From contig JAHRBC010000004.1 in NCBI GenBank assembly GCA_022702545.1, forward strand, positions 6,354,001 to 6,418,000: a DNA stretch of 64,000 nt, given 5' to 3'. Origin of the DNA: Phycomyces nitens (lineage: Eukaryota > Mucoromycota > Mucoromycetes > Mucorales > Phycomycetaceae). Under the pieces are notes generated by a model, which searched no databases, was not told where the DNA came from, and worked only from the letters and a program-made list of their open reading frames with translations. Position numbers and translations under genes: made by a program. Shown in pieces: positions 22,469-34,644 of this stretch (position 1 is its first letter; each line of letters begins with the position of its first letter).

Positions 22469-24278
22469 CTACATATCCTCTGTAGACCAAGCATGGGCTT
22501 CGGCTGCCATGGACTTCTTTTGGTTCAAATGCAACAAAAAGGTGTCCTCAAATCCATTTGAGCGGTCCACACCATCCCACCGATAGCCAGGTGGAATCAT
22601 AAACCGGTTTGGCTTCCAAGGTCCTTTGTAACTAGGTCTTGAGACACTTGTTTTGCCTTTGGATTTTTTCTACAACAATTTTCTTGTTAATAAAAAAAAG
22701 AAAAGAAATATATCTTGTATTGTCCCCCCTTATACACATTATGTATACTCTTACAGTCAAGAAACCTGCCGCAGGGTCATTCCATCGGTCTCTGTCTTTA
22801 AGGCCTTGGTTATAATCTTCATCATCGACATATCTGAAATGTAACAAGTATATTCTATAGCATTAGCATCATTTTCATCATTCATTTTTTAAAGTATTAT
22901 TATTATAATTGTTGCTGTTGTTGTTATTATTATTATTACTCTTAATATTTTTATGCTTTTTCTGACTTGTTCCCCTCATCCTCTCCTCAAAATTTCCCTG
23001 TTTTGTCTTCCTTCTTTTTTAAAAAAATATCTATATTTCTCTCTCTATCTCTCCATCTCTTTGTGTGAGTTGTGTTTGTGCGTGCTTTTTGATATTGTAT
23101 GCATTTGTATGTATACATGTATATATATATATATATATATAGGCACCTCAAAAACTATCTATATATATATATATACACACATACACACATACACACATTA
23201 TACATACTACATATTATGTATATTATGTCCAAGCCCAACTTAAACTAAGCCTTGTTCTATAAACCTCTTTTATGTCTAATTATCCAATACACCTCCTCTC
23301 TCTATTATATCCCTTTCCGTAAAAAATACCCTATAGCCTTCTATTACCCCCCTTGTTTTCTCTCTTGTACTAAATAAACTCCTAACAGAATAACCAAGTA
23401 GAGATCATCCCTCCTGGCAACACACAAACACAAACACACAAAGCACACATCACCTCTCCCCCTTTTTTTTGCTTGATTTCCTGAATAGACCTTAAAAATA
23501 AATAAAAATGTAATAAATACCTAGCCAATGGCTTATCTTTCTCCTCTTTAAGCCTCTTCAGTTCAGCTTGAGCTTCCTCACGTTGAACCAACCCCTTGCC
23601 CCACTCCATTCGCCTCGACTCTCTCTCGTCTGCTTCCTTCTTTGCCCGTGCCTCCTCAGCTTTTTTAATCTTCGGATCCACCTTTCGCCCTGTAGCGTCA
23701 CGATAGATTGTTTCCGCACCCTGCCCTTGACTATCCTCTTTTAGTCTTTGCATTGCCTTGAGTTCCGATTCTCGTGCTCTTGCTGATTCTGCCTTGTGCT
23801 CGTGGCTTGTCAATAGACCTGTCTTTTGTCCATTCGACATTCGTGGCCCCCCTGCCTCTTCCTGATAAACAACCATGGGCTTTTCGTCTTCCATTTCACT
23901 ATCATTATCATTTTCCTCCTCATAGTCTATTTTCTCCTCCCCTCGGATTGTTTGCCAGCTGCTCGCGCGTGATTTTGCCGCCTCTTTACTAGCTGCAGCC
24001 TCTGCCATTAGCCGTTCCTGCTCCTCTTGGTATCTTTTTGTCTCTGCTTCTTCCTCTTGAGTGCCAATGTTTTTCCAGCCAAACTCTTCTTCATCAACAA
24101 TTCCAATGTTTCCTCTGCGAATCTTTTTGCTGTCTATCTTTCTCTTCTTTTTCTTCTTCTTCTCATCTGGTCCAGAACTTAGATACTTGTTTGCAATGTA
24201 CTCCTTTGTAGCCGCATCTCCAACTCCCTTTGCAAGAAACTTTCGCTTGGCAAAGTCCTGATGTTCAATCGAATCCAT
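22469..24278 (-). CDS. BUD13: Pre-mRNA splicing factor BUD13/Cwc26
   Basis: Exons 24278-23521, 22833-22755 and 22669-22469 give 345 residues. BUD13 is part of the RES complex (with Snu17 and Pml1), which binds the activated spliceosome and aids splicing and retention of unspliced RNA. The N-terminus ([20 protein letters not shown], then a Lys run) and a long charged helix are typical. The conserved C-terminal block is complete: [58 protein letters not shown] and [10 protein letters not shown]. This last segment is the family hallmark. Intron 1 is unusually long for this region (687 bases) and holds CT, TA and CA repeats; intron 2 is 85 bases. It is divergent from UTP3/SAS10. Confidence 0.93.
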
Positions 24279-24638
24279 AATCCCACGTCTTTGTTAAAAG
24301 AAAAAAGAAAGATGGCCCAAGAACCCGATAGACTGCTGGGAATGACCAGTATCAAAATGAAATGTGTCGCTGTGACTTGGTATTTCTTTGGATTTCCATT
24401 TCTAGACTTGTGTAAGCCACCAAGGCAGATTATATTCCAAAAACCTTTAAGCCCGCCCTTTTTTTTTTGTTCCCTTGTACTTTAATATAGTCCAATCGAG
24501 TAACTAGGTGTGTATAATTGGGGTATATAATTCACTGCAATTATTCTCAATTCCAACAAAACAAAAAAGAGAGAGAGCATCAAACGCAATCTTGGCTTTT
24601 TAAAACGAGACATTTACATTTTTATTTGTATTGGCAGC
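24279..24638. promoter_or_regulatory. Shared promoter region, BUD13 / UTP3
   Basis: 360 bases between divergent start codons of two RNA-processing genes. It holds A-rich stretches and a GAGAGAGAG run near 24572. Joint regulation is inferred from spacing only. Confidence 0.4.
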
Positions 24639-26240
24639 ATGGGAAAAAAGAGAACACCGATTTTCCGCGACGGATCCGATCGTAATGACGATCGCAAGAA
24701 CGACAAAATCAAGGCCATCAACACCTGGGATGACATTGAGCACGATTCAGAAGACGATTGTACGGCTATAATTCCAGACAATATTCGGAATCATATTGAT
24801 GAATACTCACGATTCTTTCTTTTTATTTTATTAATACTATTCTAGTCCATGACGAAAGAGAAAAAGTTCTTTTGAATGATGCAAAGTTTTCCCGTGGAAT
24901 GGACAATGGTAAAAAAAGAACACTTCTTTTTCTTTTTTTGCTTTGGGAGAAACTGTTTATACAATGGAACCTTTATAAAATACTAGTCATATTTCTTATA
25001 CTCAAACTTTATTCTTTCTAGATGATGATTTAAGCGTGGATGAAGTCTATGGTCTCGAAGGTCTTGGTTCAGAAGACGAAGAAGAAGAAGAAGAGCTCTC
25101 AGATGATGACATTATGGGAGATGCTGAAGAAGGGGAAGAAGAAGTCGAGGGTGAGTTTAATATTATTATTGCGAATGTTGGAAGCCACGAGGAAGAAAAC
25201 AGGACACATTTACCAACTAAACAAAAACTTGTAAAATATATAATTTAGACAAGACTTGGGGTCAATCCAAAAAGGCTTACTATAATGCCGAGGATGTCTC
25301 TGACTTGGAGGAGATGCGTGAAGAAGAAAAAGAAGCATTGAAAATCCAAAAAGAGCGTTTGGCTGGCATGGACGAGGCTGATTTCGTGGATGATTCTATG
25401 CCCGGATGGGGTCTTGGAAACGAGCAGGTACATATATACATGTGGTTTGAGAATATTTGGCTATTGCTTGGGCTGAATGGATATTAAACAAGGGTCTATG
25501 TACATATAGGATTCAGAAGCAGACAAACAACTTGTTGACACTGTCAGTAAGGAGTTGGAAGACATTTCATTCGAGTAAGTCAATCTTATTACAATCACAA
25601 CTATCATATAAAAAAAATTCAAGGGCGAGGTGATAACAGCCTATTAAACAATTGTCCCTTTAATTAGTGTGTCCCAAACAGCAGCAAAGAGAAGAGATAA
25701 TCTGCCTGTAGCTGAAAAGGTCAAGATCCTTCAGAATGAATCACCAGAATTGCTTGATCTTTTGAATGAATTCAAAGAAAAGGCCGAGGAAATCGAGTCC
25801 TTGAACGAACTTCTCGGTATGATTCGTGCCAATGGAAAGGCTGAGGATACCGAGGCCAAGTTCTTTTTGTTCAAGCACCGTAAGTCAATCACCACCACCA
25901 GTGTTTAAACATCTTTATTGACAATGCCATTGATTTAAATAGAACTCTTGATGAACTACATGACAAATGTTTCCTTTTACTTTGCCCTCAAGGCATCTGG
26001 TGTGGCCAATGTCCGTGATCATCCTGTTATCCAGGCCCTTGTTGAATTGCGTGGTCAGCTCGAGAAACTCGAAAAGGTCGAAAAGAAGATTGAGTCCCAA
26101 CTGGATATGTTTGTCGAAGAATTGTTGACCCAAGCAGAGAAGCCAAAGGCAGAAAAGACAAAGACTACTACCAAGGAATCCAAGAAGATTTCCGCAGCAG
26201 CCAAAAAGGCCGCAGAAGAAGAAGAGGAGGAGGAAGAAGA

Positions 26241-26273
<33 letters not shown>

Positions 26274-27039
26274 GGATGATATTGACGCCGAATTGGATGA
26301 ATTGATTGACATTGAAGAAGAGTTCAAGAGTCTGAAAAAGGCCAACAAGAAGCGCAAGAGAACAATGACAGACGACTTTGGCGAATTGGAGGCATTGGAT
26401 GAAGTAGATATGGAAGACAAATTGGCAAAGAAAAAGTCAATAAGAGATTATGTTGCCAAGATTGATTCTGTAAGTGCTGATGGATCCCATTGTCTACAAA
26501 CTAACACTCCTTGATAGAAACAATTGAAAATGGCAGCGAAATACCACGGTGATTCTGATTTGCCTTATAGAGATAACAACAAATATAGCAAGAAGGGTGT
26601 CCGTCAACCTTTGGACAACTCTGCTGATCTGGACGGTGCTGATTGGGATGCAGAGGACAATAAGACAGCCAGTGCAGTCCGAAATGGTGAGGAAGACGAT
26701 GATTACTATGAAGAAGTAGCAGGCAGCAAGGCAGCAAAGAAGGAAGCCAAGTTGGCAGAGTACGAAGCTGGACGAGTACCCATTGTCGATGGAGACTTCA
26801 AGGTCGAGGATGGCCACAAGCGATTGGCATCTTACCAGATTCTCAAGAACAAGGGTCTTACACCTCACCGCAGAAAGACAGTCAGAAACACGCGTGTCAA
26901 GCACAGAAACAAGTTCGAGAAGCAGGTCAAGAAGCTCTCTTCTGTCAAGCAGATTGTCAAAGAACAACATTCTGGCTATGGTGGAGAATCGACAGGTATC
27001 AAGACCAACGTCGCTCGCTCTGTCAAGCTGTCCCAGTAG
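24639..27039 (+). CDS. UTP3: SSU processome protein UTP3/SAS10
   Basis: Eight exons: 24639-24759, 24846-24908, 25022-25150, 25249-25427, 25510-25574, 25668-25879, 25943-26469 and 26518-27039, giving 605 residues. It works in the nucleolus in 18S rRNA processing. Landmarks are the start MGKKR, DKTWGQSKKAYYN, the Sas10/Utp3 domain (KVKILQNESPELLDLLNEFK to FFLFKH and LLMNYMTNVSFYFALKASG), long acidic runs including about 20 Glu residues (26216-26275), and the C-terminal Sas10 domain (RVPIVDGDF, KRLASYQILKNKGLTPHRRK, VRNTRVKHRNKFEKQVKK). Intron 1 uses the weak donor GTACGG, chosen because it keeps the frame into FHDEREKVLL. Confidence 0.93.
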
Positions 27040-27176
27040 AATTTATTTTGTATTTCATGTCATTAAATTACTCTTCCTTTTTCTCTCATTGTAAAAAATC
27101 AAAACCACAAAAAACAAAAAACATCGATAATATACATGAAAACACTCTCATTATTAACCATTTTATACAAGAAAAA

Positions 27177-27212
<36 letters not shown>

Positions 27213-27365
27213 TTCTTTTTTCTTTTTGGATACCAAAATAATAAAGGAATTTGTACAATTCCAACCAAGAAATTACCACATGTATTAACGAACAATATCA
27301 TAATTTTCTTTCTACACTGTCCGCAAAACAACAATTCTGCCTTTACCTTTTTTTTTCTTCACCTC
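27040..27365. other. Short intergenic region with a TTA repeat
   Basis: 3' side of UTP3, followed by a TTA microsatellite (about 27178-27212) and AT-rich DNA before the next ATG. Confidence 0.6.
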
Positions 27366-27731
27366 ATGCCTAAAAAAGAAGCTAATGTCCGTGGTCCCTA
27401 CCAAAAACTGTCAGAGCTTAGAAAAGGCATCATAATTGGCCTCTACAAAAGTGGAATGATTGTTGCGAACATTGCTGCCATGGAGAATGTATCCAGATAT
27501 ACGATTACCCGTATTATAGACAAATTCAAAAAAACTGGATCAGTTGTTGATAATAAGTCTCCTGGCAGACCAAAGTTACTTTCTAGAAAAGAACTGATTC
27601 CGTCGAGTCCTACAATTGATTCCAAACAAACTTTGATGGAGAACGAGGATAATACTGAAAAGACACATCTGCCAGTAGAAACCCACAATCACCAAAGACA
27701 TGCCACACCACGAACAAGAGATGACTTGTGA
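27366..27731 (+). CDS. Tc1-type helix-turn-helix protein or transposase N-terminal remnant
   Basis: An open frame of 121 residues. MPKKEANVRGPYQKLSELRK is followed by GIIIGLYKSGMIVANIAA, ENVSRYTITRIIDKFKKTGS and SPGRPKLLSRKE. This is the paired helix-turn-helix seen at the N-terminus of Tc1/mariner transposases, including the closing GRP motif (GRPR-like) between the two DNA-binding subdomains. The catalytic DDE part is missing; the frame ends in a polar tail at TGA (27729-27731). It is therefore either a remnant or a stand-alone DNA-binding protein. Many such short HTH proteins are annotated in Mucorales, as I recall. No terminal inverted repeats were found. AT-rich repeats flank it on both sides. 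Confidence 0.6.
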   Translation: MPKKEANVRGPYQKLSELRKGIIIGLYKSGMIVANIAAMENVSRYTITRIIDKFKKTGSVVDNKSPGRPKLLSRKELIPSSPTIDSKQTLMENEDNTEKTHLPVETHNHQRHATPRTRDDL

Positions 27732-28065
27732 ATCGAGAATATAGTGACATGGGTATTCTGTCAGACATCCTGCTTATAGCACCATGAGCTATAAAGATTC
27801 ATGAGAGCTTTATTTGGTGCAATGAACATAAATCCTCTATTTGGAAGAACGGATACAATCATGGATGGTTTTTATATATTTAAAATCACACCAAATCCAA
27901 GTTTTATCATAGTTTATGATCTGGTCAAAAGGAGTTTTACTACTACTTTTATATTGAAAGACGATATGGACTATCCGAACCATATAGCAAATTTTCAAGA
28001 GAAACCTCCCAGACGCTTACAAAAACATGCCAAACATTTGGTATTCTTTGAAATACAAGCATGTC

Positions 28066-28106
<41 letters not shown>

Positions 28107-31100
28107 AAGAGATTTACATGTATTTCAACTATATTTTCACATTGGTTGTTAATATTTGTATTCAATCTTTCAACATGGTACAATACACTATCATTTCACA
28201 ATTATACTAACAAAAGTATCACAGTTGAAGCCATCAATATCAAATATTAATGTATGCACTAGAAATAATGCCTTACAGTGACGTCATGTAATTTCAGACA
28301 GGTCATCTAGACAGGTTCATTTGATTTCGTCTTTATAATGGGCCAACGTGCAAGTTTATATGGCTGTCTTGATAATCTTGAAAGAGTATAATAAAAAAAA
28401 ATACTATATACTCAAGGACCCCAATCGATATAATTTGAACAATTGATCTGGCCATTATAAAATAGAGTCTATTTGTCTGTGTACCCTCACATATATTCCA
28501 AAACTGACTTTAATTGAACAGGTCAAGGCTATTATGGTATCAAGATACAACAAGAAGCTTTGGTACCAAGTGAAATATTTGCTGTCTAGTACGTAATCAG
28601 CTAATTTTATATCTGCCAAGCCTTTGTATATCTTGTTGAACATTCCATTTGAACCAGACCCTAGTTACAAATCAGATTATTGTTCTTGTTCTTGTTCTTT
28701 TTTGAAACAAATATAGAATTGAGTTCAAGTATGACCATCTCTAATCAATTGTTTGAGATCAAGTCCATTTAGAAGAAGAAAAAACATTGATACAAACAAA
28801 AAGAAAACGTGTTCAACATTGACACAAGAATCTTATCATTATTACCTATATTTGTAGTATTTATCCATTCTCTTACACTGAAACACCTTGTTCAACCAGT
28901 CATTTCATTTGTTTATCTTACAAGATAGCTTAATATTCTCCATGATTGCGTTTGTAACAGTGTATTAGACAAAAAGATATTAATAAAACCTTGGTTCTCA
29001 CTTGTTCCACATTTAACCAACAGGCATACGATATATTGTATAATAACCCCGTAGAATCAGCCTATGTATATTAAATGCATCAGGGTACCTATATTATATT
29101 GCAATACGCAGAAATAAATATTAGATTGTTAAAAAAAAGGTACCAAGCAAGGCACAATCTTATTGATAGATTGTATTAAAGAGATTAGGTGCCCTAAATA
29201 TTAAGATTCTTAGTATTAGATCTTGACAGAACTTTGACGCCAGTACGAACGTGTGTTTTATGATTCCCACAAGTGTACTATTCCATATCTTTCCTTGATG
29301 ATGACGCATAGTTTGTGTTGCACACCAAACCAGACCAATTTTAACTAGAGACATAATTTATATAGAATGTATCTCTCCCTCCCATTGGTTTCCATGCCTA
29401 CCATACATGAATACAATATCAAATCAACGCCAAAAAAACGGGTCTTTAAATATAATGCGGTAGATAAATCTACTTGTCGATCCTTCAATTCTCAAAGGAC
29501 AGTCTTTTGAATCCCATAGCCCACCTCATTGAATTCAGAGCGGTTAAACTGAAATTATACATTGGATCTTTCCAAAGTAATTAATTTAGTCATCAAGTGT
29601 GTCGATTGAATCAAGGGCGAAAATTTTTAAATTTAATAAAGGAACACTATCTTTTGTATATACGAAATAAATATTATTTTATTAAAAAAAAAAGTCTAGA
29701 GTATATTGCTAAAGTATATAGGAGAACAAGTATGATTCTGCACTATATTTACAATATTCTGTCTAGTCTCATTTATAGTTGCATTACGTATGGAAATTCT
29801 AATGAGAACAATATAGGTTTTTAAAATAATAATCGAATACTAGATATCACATTTTTTTTTAAAAATATTCATTTAATAAAAAAGAAGATTCTTTAGTGTT
29901 TAAGAGTATCTATTATAATTTGCTCTTATAACTCACAGCAATAAAGAGTTTAAAGTATTCAATCAAATTTAAATGATTTACCTATCCTCCTTTTTATTTT
30001 ATTTTATTTTAAGTGGTATCACTATTTTACATATTGGCTCATAATGGCTTTAAGTAAAGGGCGCTTAATTTCAAGGAGCAAAGACAATGGATTGATAGAC
30101 AAGAAAAGATCTCAAGAGGTTAGCATATCTAGTCCAAAAACATTTATTTTATCAAAAGAAAAAAAGAAAACTATAGAGATTTCCCCTACAATATTTTCCT
30201 AAAAAAGCAATAAGCCAAGGTTGCTTGCTTATATACCTTTTGGTGGAATATACTAGTGACCATGAAAGCAATAAACATCGTATTGTTTATAATACACGCT
30301 TTGAAAAGAATAATAATAATGCTATAATCTTAAAGTGAATTGCTATACTGTTTTACGTACAGAAAATACCCTTTTATATATGTAATCAATTAATATCAGG
30401 ATGAGTCTTTTACAATATTTTGAGAACAATTCAAGCAACAAAATCGAGTAAAACAAGAGTAGCTGAATAGATACCCTCTTTAACTGGAAGGTGACCAGTC
30501 CAACACAGTGTATTAGTTTCTTTAGTACTTGGTGACACTCAGCACCCACAGTACCAAATTTCAGGTAATCTAATCGATGCGCATCCTTTTGCTCGCTACA
30601 GTTTATACCAACTTTTTTCATAGTAACCCAACACATCTCGCGTTGGTTCAAGTGTTGATATACTCTACCGTATTGAGATTGTGACATTACAATGTTTGAT
30701 TAATGTGTTTCTTTATGCTGAATTAGCCAAGGTCTTGAACCTTAATATAATAAATCCAACCCTATATATCTGTTACTAATGATTATTATCTTGTATCCAA
30801 TCACCCAGCAAGGACTTTGTATTAGAAATAAAATACTAAATATTGATTAAAAAAAAGGGTATTCTTGGCCATATTTACTATAGACAATAAACGAGTATAT
30901 GAGATACCATACAAATAAATAAATAAAAAAGACTGCAATATTTCCTCGAGTTCCTCTAAATATTTTCAAAAGTCTGAATGGTTTGTAAAGACGGCAACTG
31001 AGTTTTAATGAACTGCCCATTGACAATTTAACAAGCGCCGATAATTTATTCGCAGAACTCGGATTTAACATGCCGATTTTTGGCGTTGATATATGGCCAT

Positions 31101-31610
31101 ACATATATAAATTTAAACTCTCATATTCTCTCTTGTTCTCTCGTTTAAGCCTTGTTACTTGGACAACCGTGTAACTAGAGGAAAAAAAAAGAAGTGCTTT
31201 ACCCCAAGCCACTCTAATTGTCATATGCTTGACTATATAGAGTTTTAGTTTTCTTTTTCTCTCTTTTTTTTTGCTTCCGCCATTTATAGAGTTAAAAATA
31301 GAAAGGGTGCTTCAGAGTAATGCAATTTGGATGGCTATTCACCTTGTGCAATTTAAGGACTGATGGGTGAAATCATCAACCAACCGTCGTCATGACTACG
31401 AGTCGTTTTGTATCCTGGTGATAGACCATGTAAGCATGTGCGAAATGGAAGCGGAAATTGAACAGAAAAAGGGTAATACCATCATCTATTATTATTTATA
31501 ACATAAAAAAAAAAGAATATTTGGATTTAAATCCATATAAAGCAACGGAAAGGGGGGGTAAGAATCTTCTTTATATTTTTTCGATCTCTAGATTTACCTT
31601 TTTATCAATA
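27732..31610. other. 3.9 kb gene-poor AT-rich region
   Basis: A TTA microsatellite lies at 28069-28105. Minus-strand frames at 30343-30687 and 30847-31224 are open for over 110 codons but show no domain and no flanking exons. A plus-strand piece near 28520-28590 reads GQGYYGIKIQQEALVPSEIF and may be a relic. The last 200 bases probably hold the lipase promoter. Confidence 0.4.
28069..28105 (+). repeat. TTA microsatellite
   Basis: About twelve TTA units in the gene-poor region downstream of the HTH protein. Confidence 0.85.
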
Positions 31611-33973
31611 ATGGCCACCATAGCAACCTCACAACCACCCTCTCCTAGACCAGAAGGTCGATCAATTGAAGACAAAGGAACCGACCATGACCCTGATTCA
31701 GACAACGGAGCATTGAGTGCCTTTCAGCACATCCGAGAGCTCAAAAGACTTGCTCGAATGGCCCACAAGCGCGCCGAACTCATCAATTCACCATCTGCGT
31801 CCCAGACTCACATCTACACCAACCTCTTTGGCAAACCACAAACCGAAGAGTCAGAAATAAGCAACACATCCTGGCGAATGAATGGAGATGGTGTAGCTGA
31901 ACCTTCTCGATCCAAACCAAGACCATACCTCAGCTACATGCTCAATACCTACAAAAACCTCTTTTTGACTTTTTACTTTAACTGGACAATGATCTTCACG
32001 GCCCCCATAAGCTCATTGGCGTTTGTGATTGTGTATCCTACAGCTGTCGTGCTGCTCTTCATATTTGAAATTGGTCTCAAAGTATTTATGGATTATTTGG
32101 GCGGTGCTGCATTTGTGCATTACATTGGTGGCAAATATGGAGAAGGTCAGTACAGTTTAGCCATTTACTGATTTACACAACGCGCCCTTGATTTTTATAT
32201 GAATTAATTATTTGCAAAAAAAAAACTTTTTTTTAGGTCTTGGAGCAATCAATTGGGGCAAGTATTTGTAATTATGAGTGTTTATGTGCGATATTAACAT
32301 GCATTATGTTACTATGTGTAGGTGCGCCAGACCTCTTGTTGTCTCAAGAGACAGCCGAACTTGTAAGGGCGACTCTTCCGAGTCTTGGAAAACCCGAGCC
32401 ACCAAATAAGGCCGGAGGAGGAGGGGTGCGTTCCCGGACCTTTGACCTATCTATAGCTCAGACATTCACTGTCCTATCTTCGGTTATCTATGAACGTGAT
32501 GCCGACAAAGTCAAGAGTGCCTATGAAGCCTATGCTACTGCTACAAAGACTGGAGTAGTTGACCTGGAAGATCACATAGAATCTCCAGTCGAAAAGAAGA
32601 TGAGATGTCTGTTGTGGCAATCCGAGAGACGCATTCGAACCATTGTATCCAACTGGGGGCTCCATTTTGCAGGTAAAATTGCCTGATTGTGTATCTAATG
32701 GCTCTCTGTTTTAACTCATTTTTCCCTTTTCTATAGGCGTATCCGAGCTGAAATCATTGGGTGGACCATTCTGTGGTAAAGATGATTGACGAAAAAAAAA
32801 AAAGAAAAAAAGACTCAACAAGATGACTTAGGTATCTTTTGGTCGGAAGAACACCCGTTTATTGTGGTTGCTTTCAAGGGAACCACTCCAACAAACTATG
32901 AGGAGTTCCTTGTCGATGCCACCTTTCAACGCACAGACGCTCGTTCCTATCTATTTGGGTCTGTTCATGAAGGCTTTTATGAATCTGTATTTCCTACTGC
33001 TGGCTTTGGCAGCGATGATACGCGCGATCCTTACGGTGCCATTCTCTCTGCCGTGCAGGAGAAAGCTCAGCAGATGCAGTCGCGTCTGGGAACATCCGAA
33101 CCTATCCAGGTCTGGATTACGGGTCACTCCCTTGGTGCAGCCATGAGCTCACTTTTATTTGCCCGCTGGTTAAAGTGCCCCGAAGATCTTACCAGTCACT
33201 GTGTTCTCCGAGACGCCTATGTGATCGGTACTCCTGCCGTTGGTGATAACGACTTTGCTTCCTATTTCTCATCCTTTTCTAACCACCCTGTTTCACGTAC
33301 CTCGACTCTTTGGCGTATCATTAACAAGCATGACATCATTTGCCGTATTCCCCCTGGATACGACAGCCAAACAATTGGTACAAACATAGACGACACTACC
33401 TAAACCCACATAATTAACCATGAATGAATTAATTAATTGATTGATTGATTGATAGGCAATTACATGTCAAGTACCGATTTCTTTAATTACTCCCACATTG
33501 GTCATGCCATTCAAATCAACAGTTCCTGGCACAGAAAACCTCTGAGAGTGTATCCTTCTGGATACCAGGCCACAATGCAGGTTGAGATTGTGATGGGTGG
33601 ATATGAAGAACGCTCGGTGGATTTCGATCACCAGAATAATACTACACCCTTGGCCAACAAGAGCAAATCGAGCACTTTTGAACAGTCCAAGTTTGTTGAT
33701 CCTCGGAAAGCACTGGTGTTTATGCAACATGATGACCAAATCAAGCCAGTAAAGTTCCTTGCCTTGCCTCGATTTGCCATTTACATCTCTACCAAGCCTT
33801 GGTTCAGGACACTGGCAAATCGATTTACAGACGGAAACCCAATCCATGCGATCGAGAGCATCTACCCATTCTTCTTTAGAGACCATATTCCTGTCCATTA
33901 CTTTCAAGGTCTCAACAAAGCCCGGGGGTTCTGCTTTGATATGGAAGAAAAGAACCGCCAGGCCAAGCTCTAG
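31611..33973 (+). CDS. Class 3 lipase with N-terminal membrane region
   Basis: Six exons: 31611-32145, 32237-32257, 32322-32672, 32737-32775, 32832-33377 and 33456-33973, giving 669 residues. The catalytic core has the oxyanion strand FIVVAFKGT, the nucleophile motif ITGHSLGAAMSS (Ser near residue 415), GTPAVGDNDF with an Asp candidate, and HDIICRIPPG. Residues about 117-160 are strongly hydrophobic and would place it at a membrane (FIFEIGLKVF). It probably cleaves acyl esters of lipids; the substrate is unknown. The 21-base exon 2 encodes LGAINW and is bounded downstream by a GC donor (GCAAGT, intron 32258-32321), the only choice that keeps the frame into GAPDLLLSQE. Start ATG follows a pyrimidine-rich leader. 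Confidence 0.85.
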
Positions 33974-34644
33974 ATCAGCAATTATTATAATAAAGCCATT
34001 TCTATTGTGTGTATGTATATATATAAAAAGAGGTATATAGAGTGCCTTGACATTCTTGATTGTGTAATTGTGTAATTGTGTAATGCTATGTCGTGGATTT
34101 AGGATCGATACTCGTGCAACAGACTCGCAAAATAACCAACCACTGCAAATTCGAGAGAGAATTTCATTCGAAAAGCATGCGTGACCTTGGAAAACATATT
34201 TGGCTTTCTGTCGTGGCAGAATCTATTTACTATTTGAAGCAACAGACAACAAGGTACATTTTTGTGTGTGTGGTTCAGTAATTATATAATGATATATATA
34301 ATCATCTACGTTTAATGGTGTACAACTGTATGTTTGGATAAAGAAAAAGAAAAGTGTGTGGTTAGTCAAAAAGGGGAAATTTGTTTAGGAATCTGCGATA
34401 TATAGAGCTTGTACAACAGTTTGATTCTCGTAGACACAATCCTGGACTTCAAGGTCAATTTCAAGAATATAGTAATAGTAAAAAAAAAGAGAGAGAGAGA
34501 GTTTGTGTGTTTGTGTGAATGAGAAATAACGAGGATGTGTGTATATATGTGGGGATGTTTGTGCGAGATAGATTGACAGAGGGAAAAAAGGGGGGATTGT
34601 GTGAAGAAGAAAAAAGGATGAATTGGATTTTACAAATACAACCC
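33974..34644. other. Convergent intergenic region
   Basis: 3' ends of the lipase (plus) and the Rrm4-like gene (minus) face each other. It contains a short GTGTAATT repeat (34061-34083) and a GA run (34490-34501). No gene seen. Confidence 0.5.

Noticed and set aside
26055..26420. Minus-strand Ser-rich frame opposite UTP3
   Set aside because: It is the antisense of the Glu-rich repeat of UTP3, which is clearly coding on the plus strand.
30343..31224. Two minus-strand frames of over 110 codons in the gene-poor region
   Set aside because: No start context, no domain, AT-driven composition and no partner exons.
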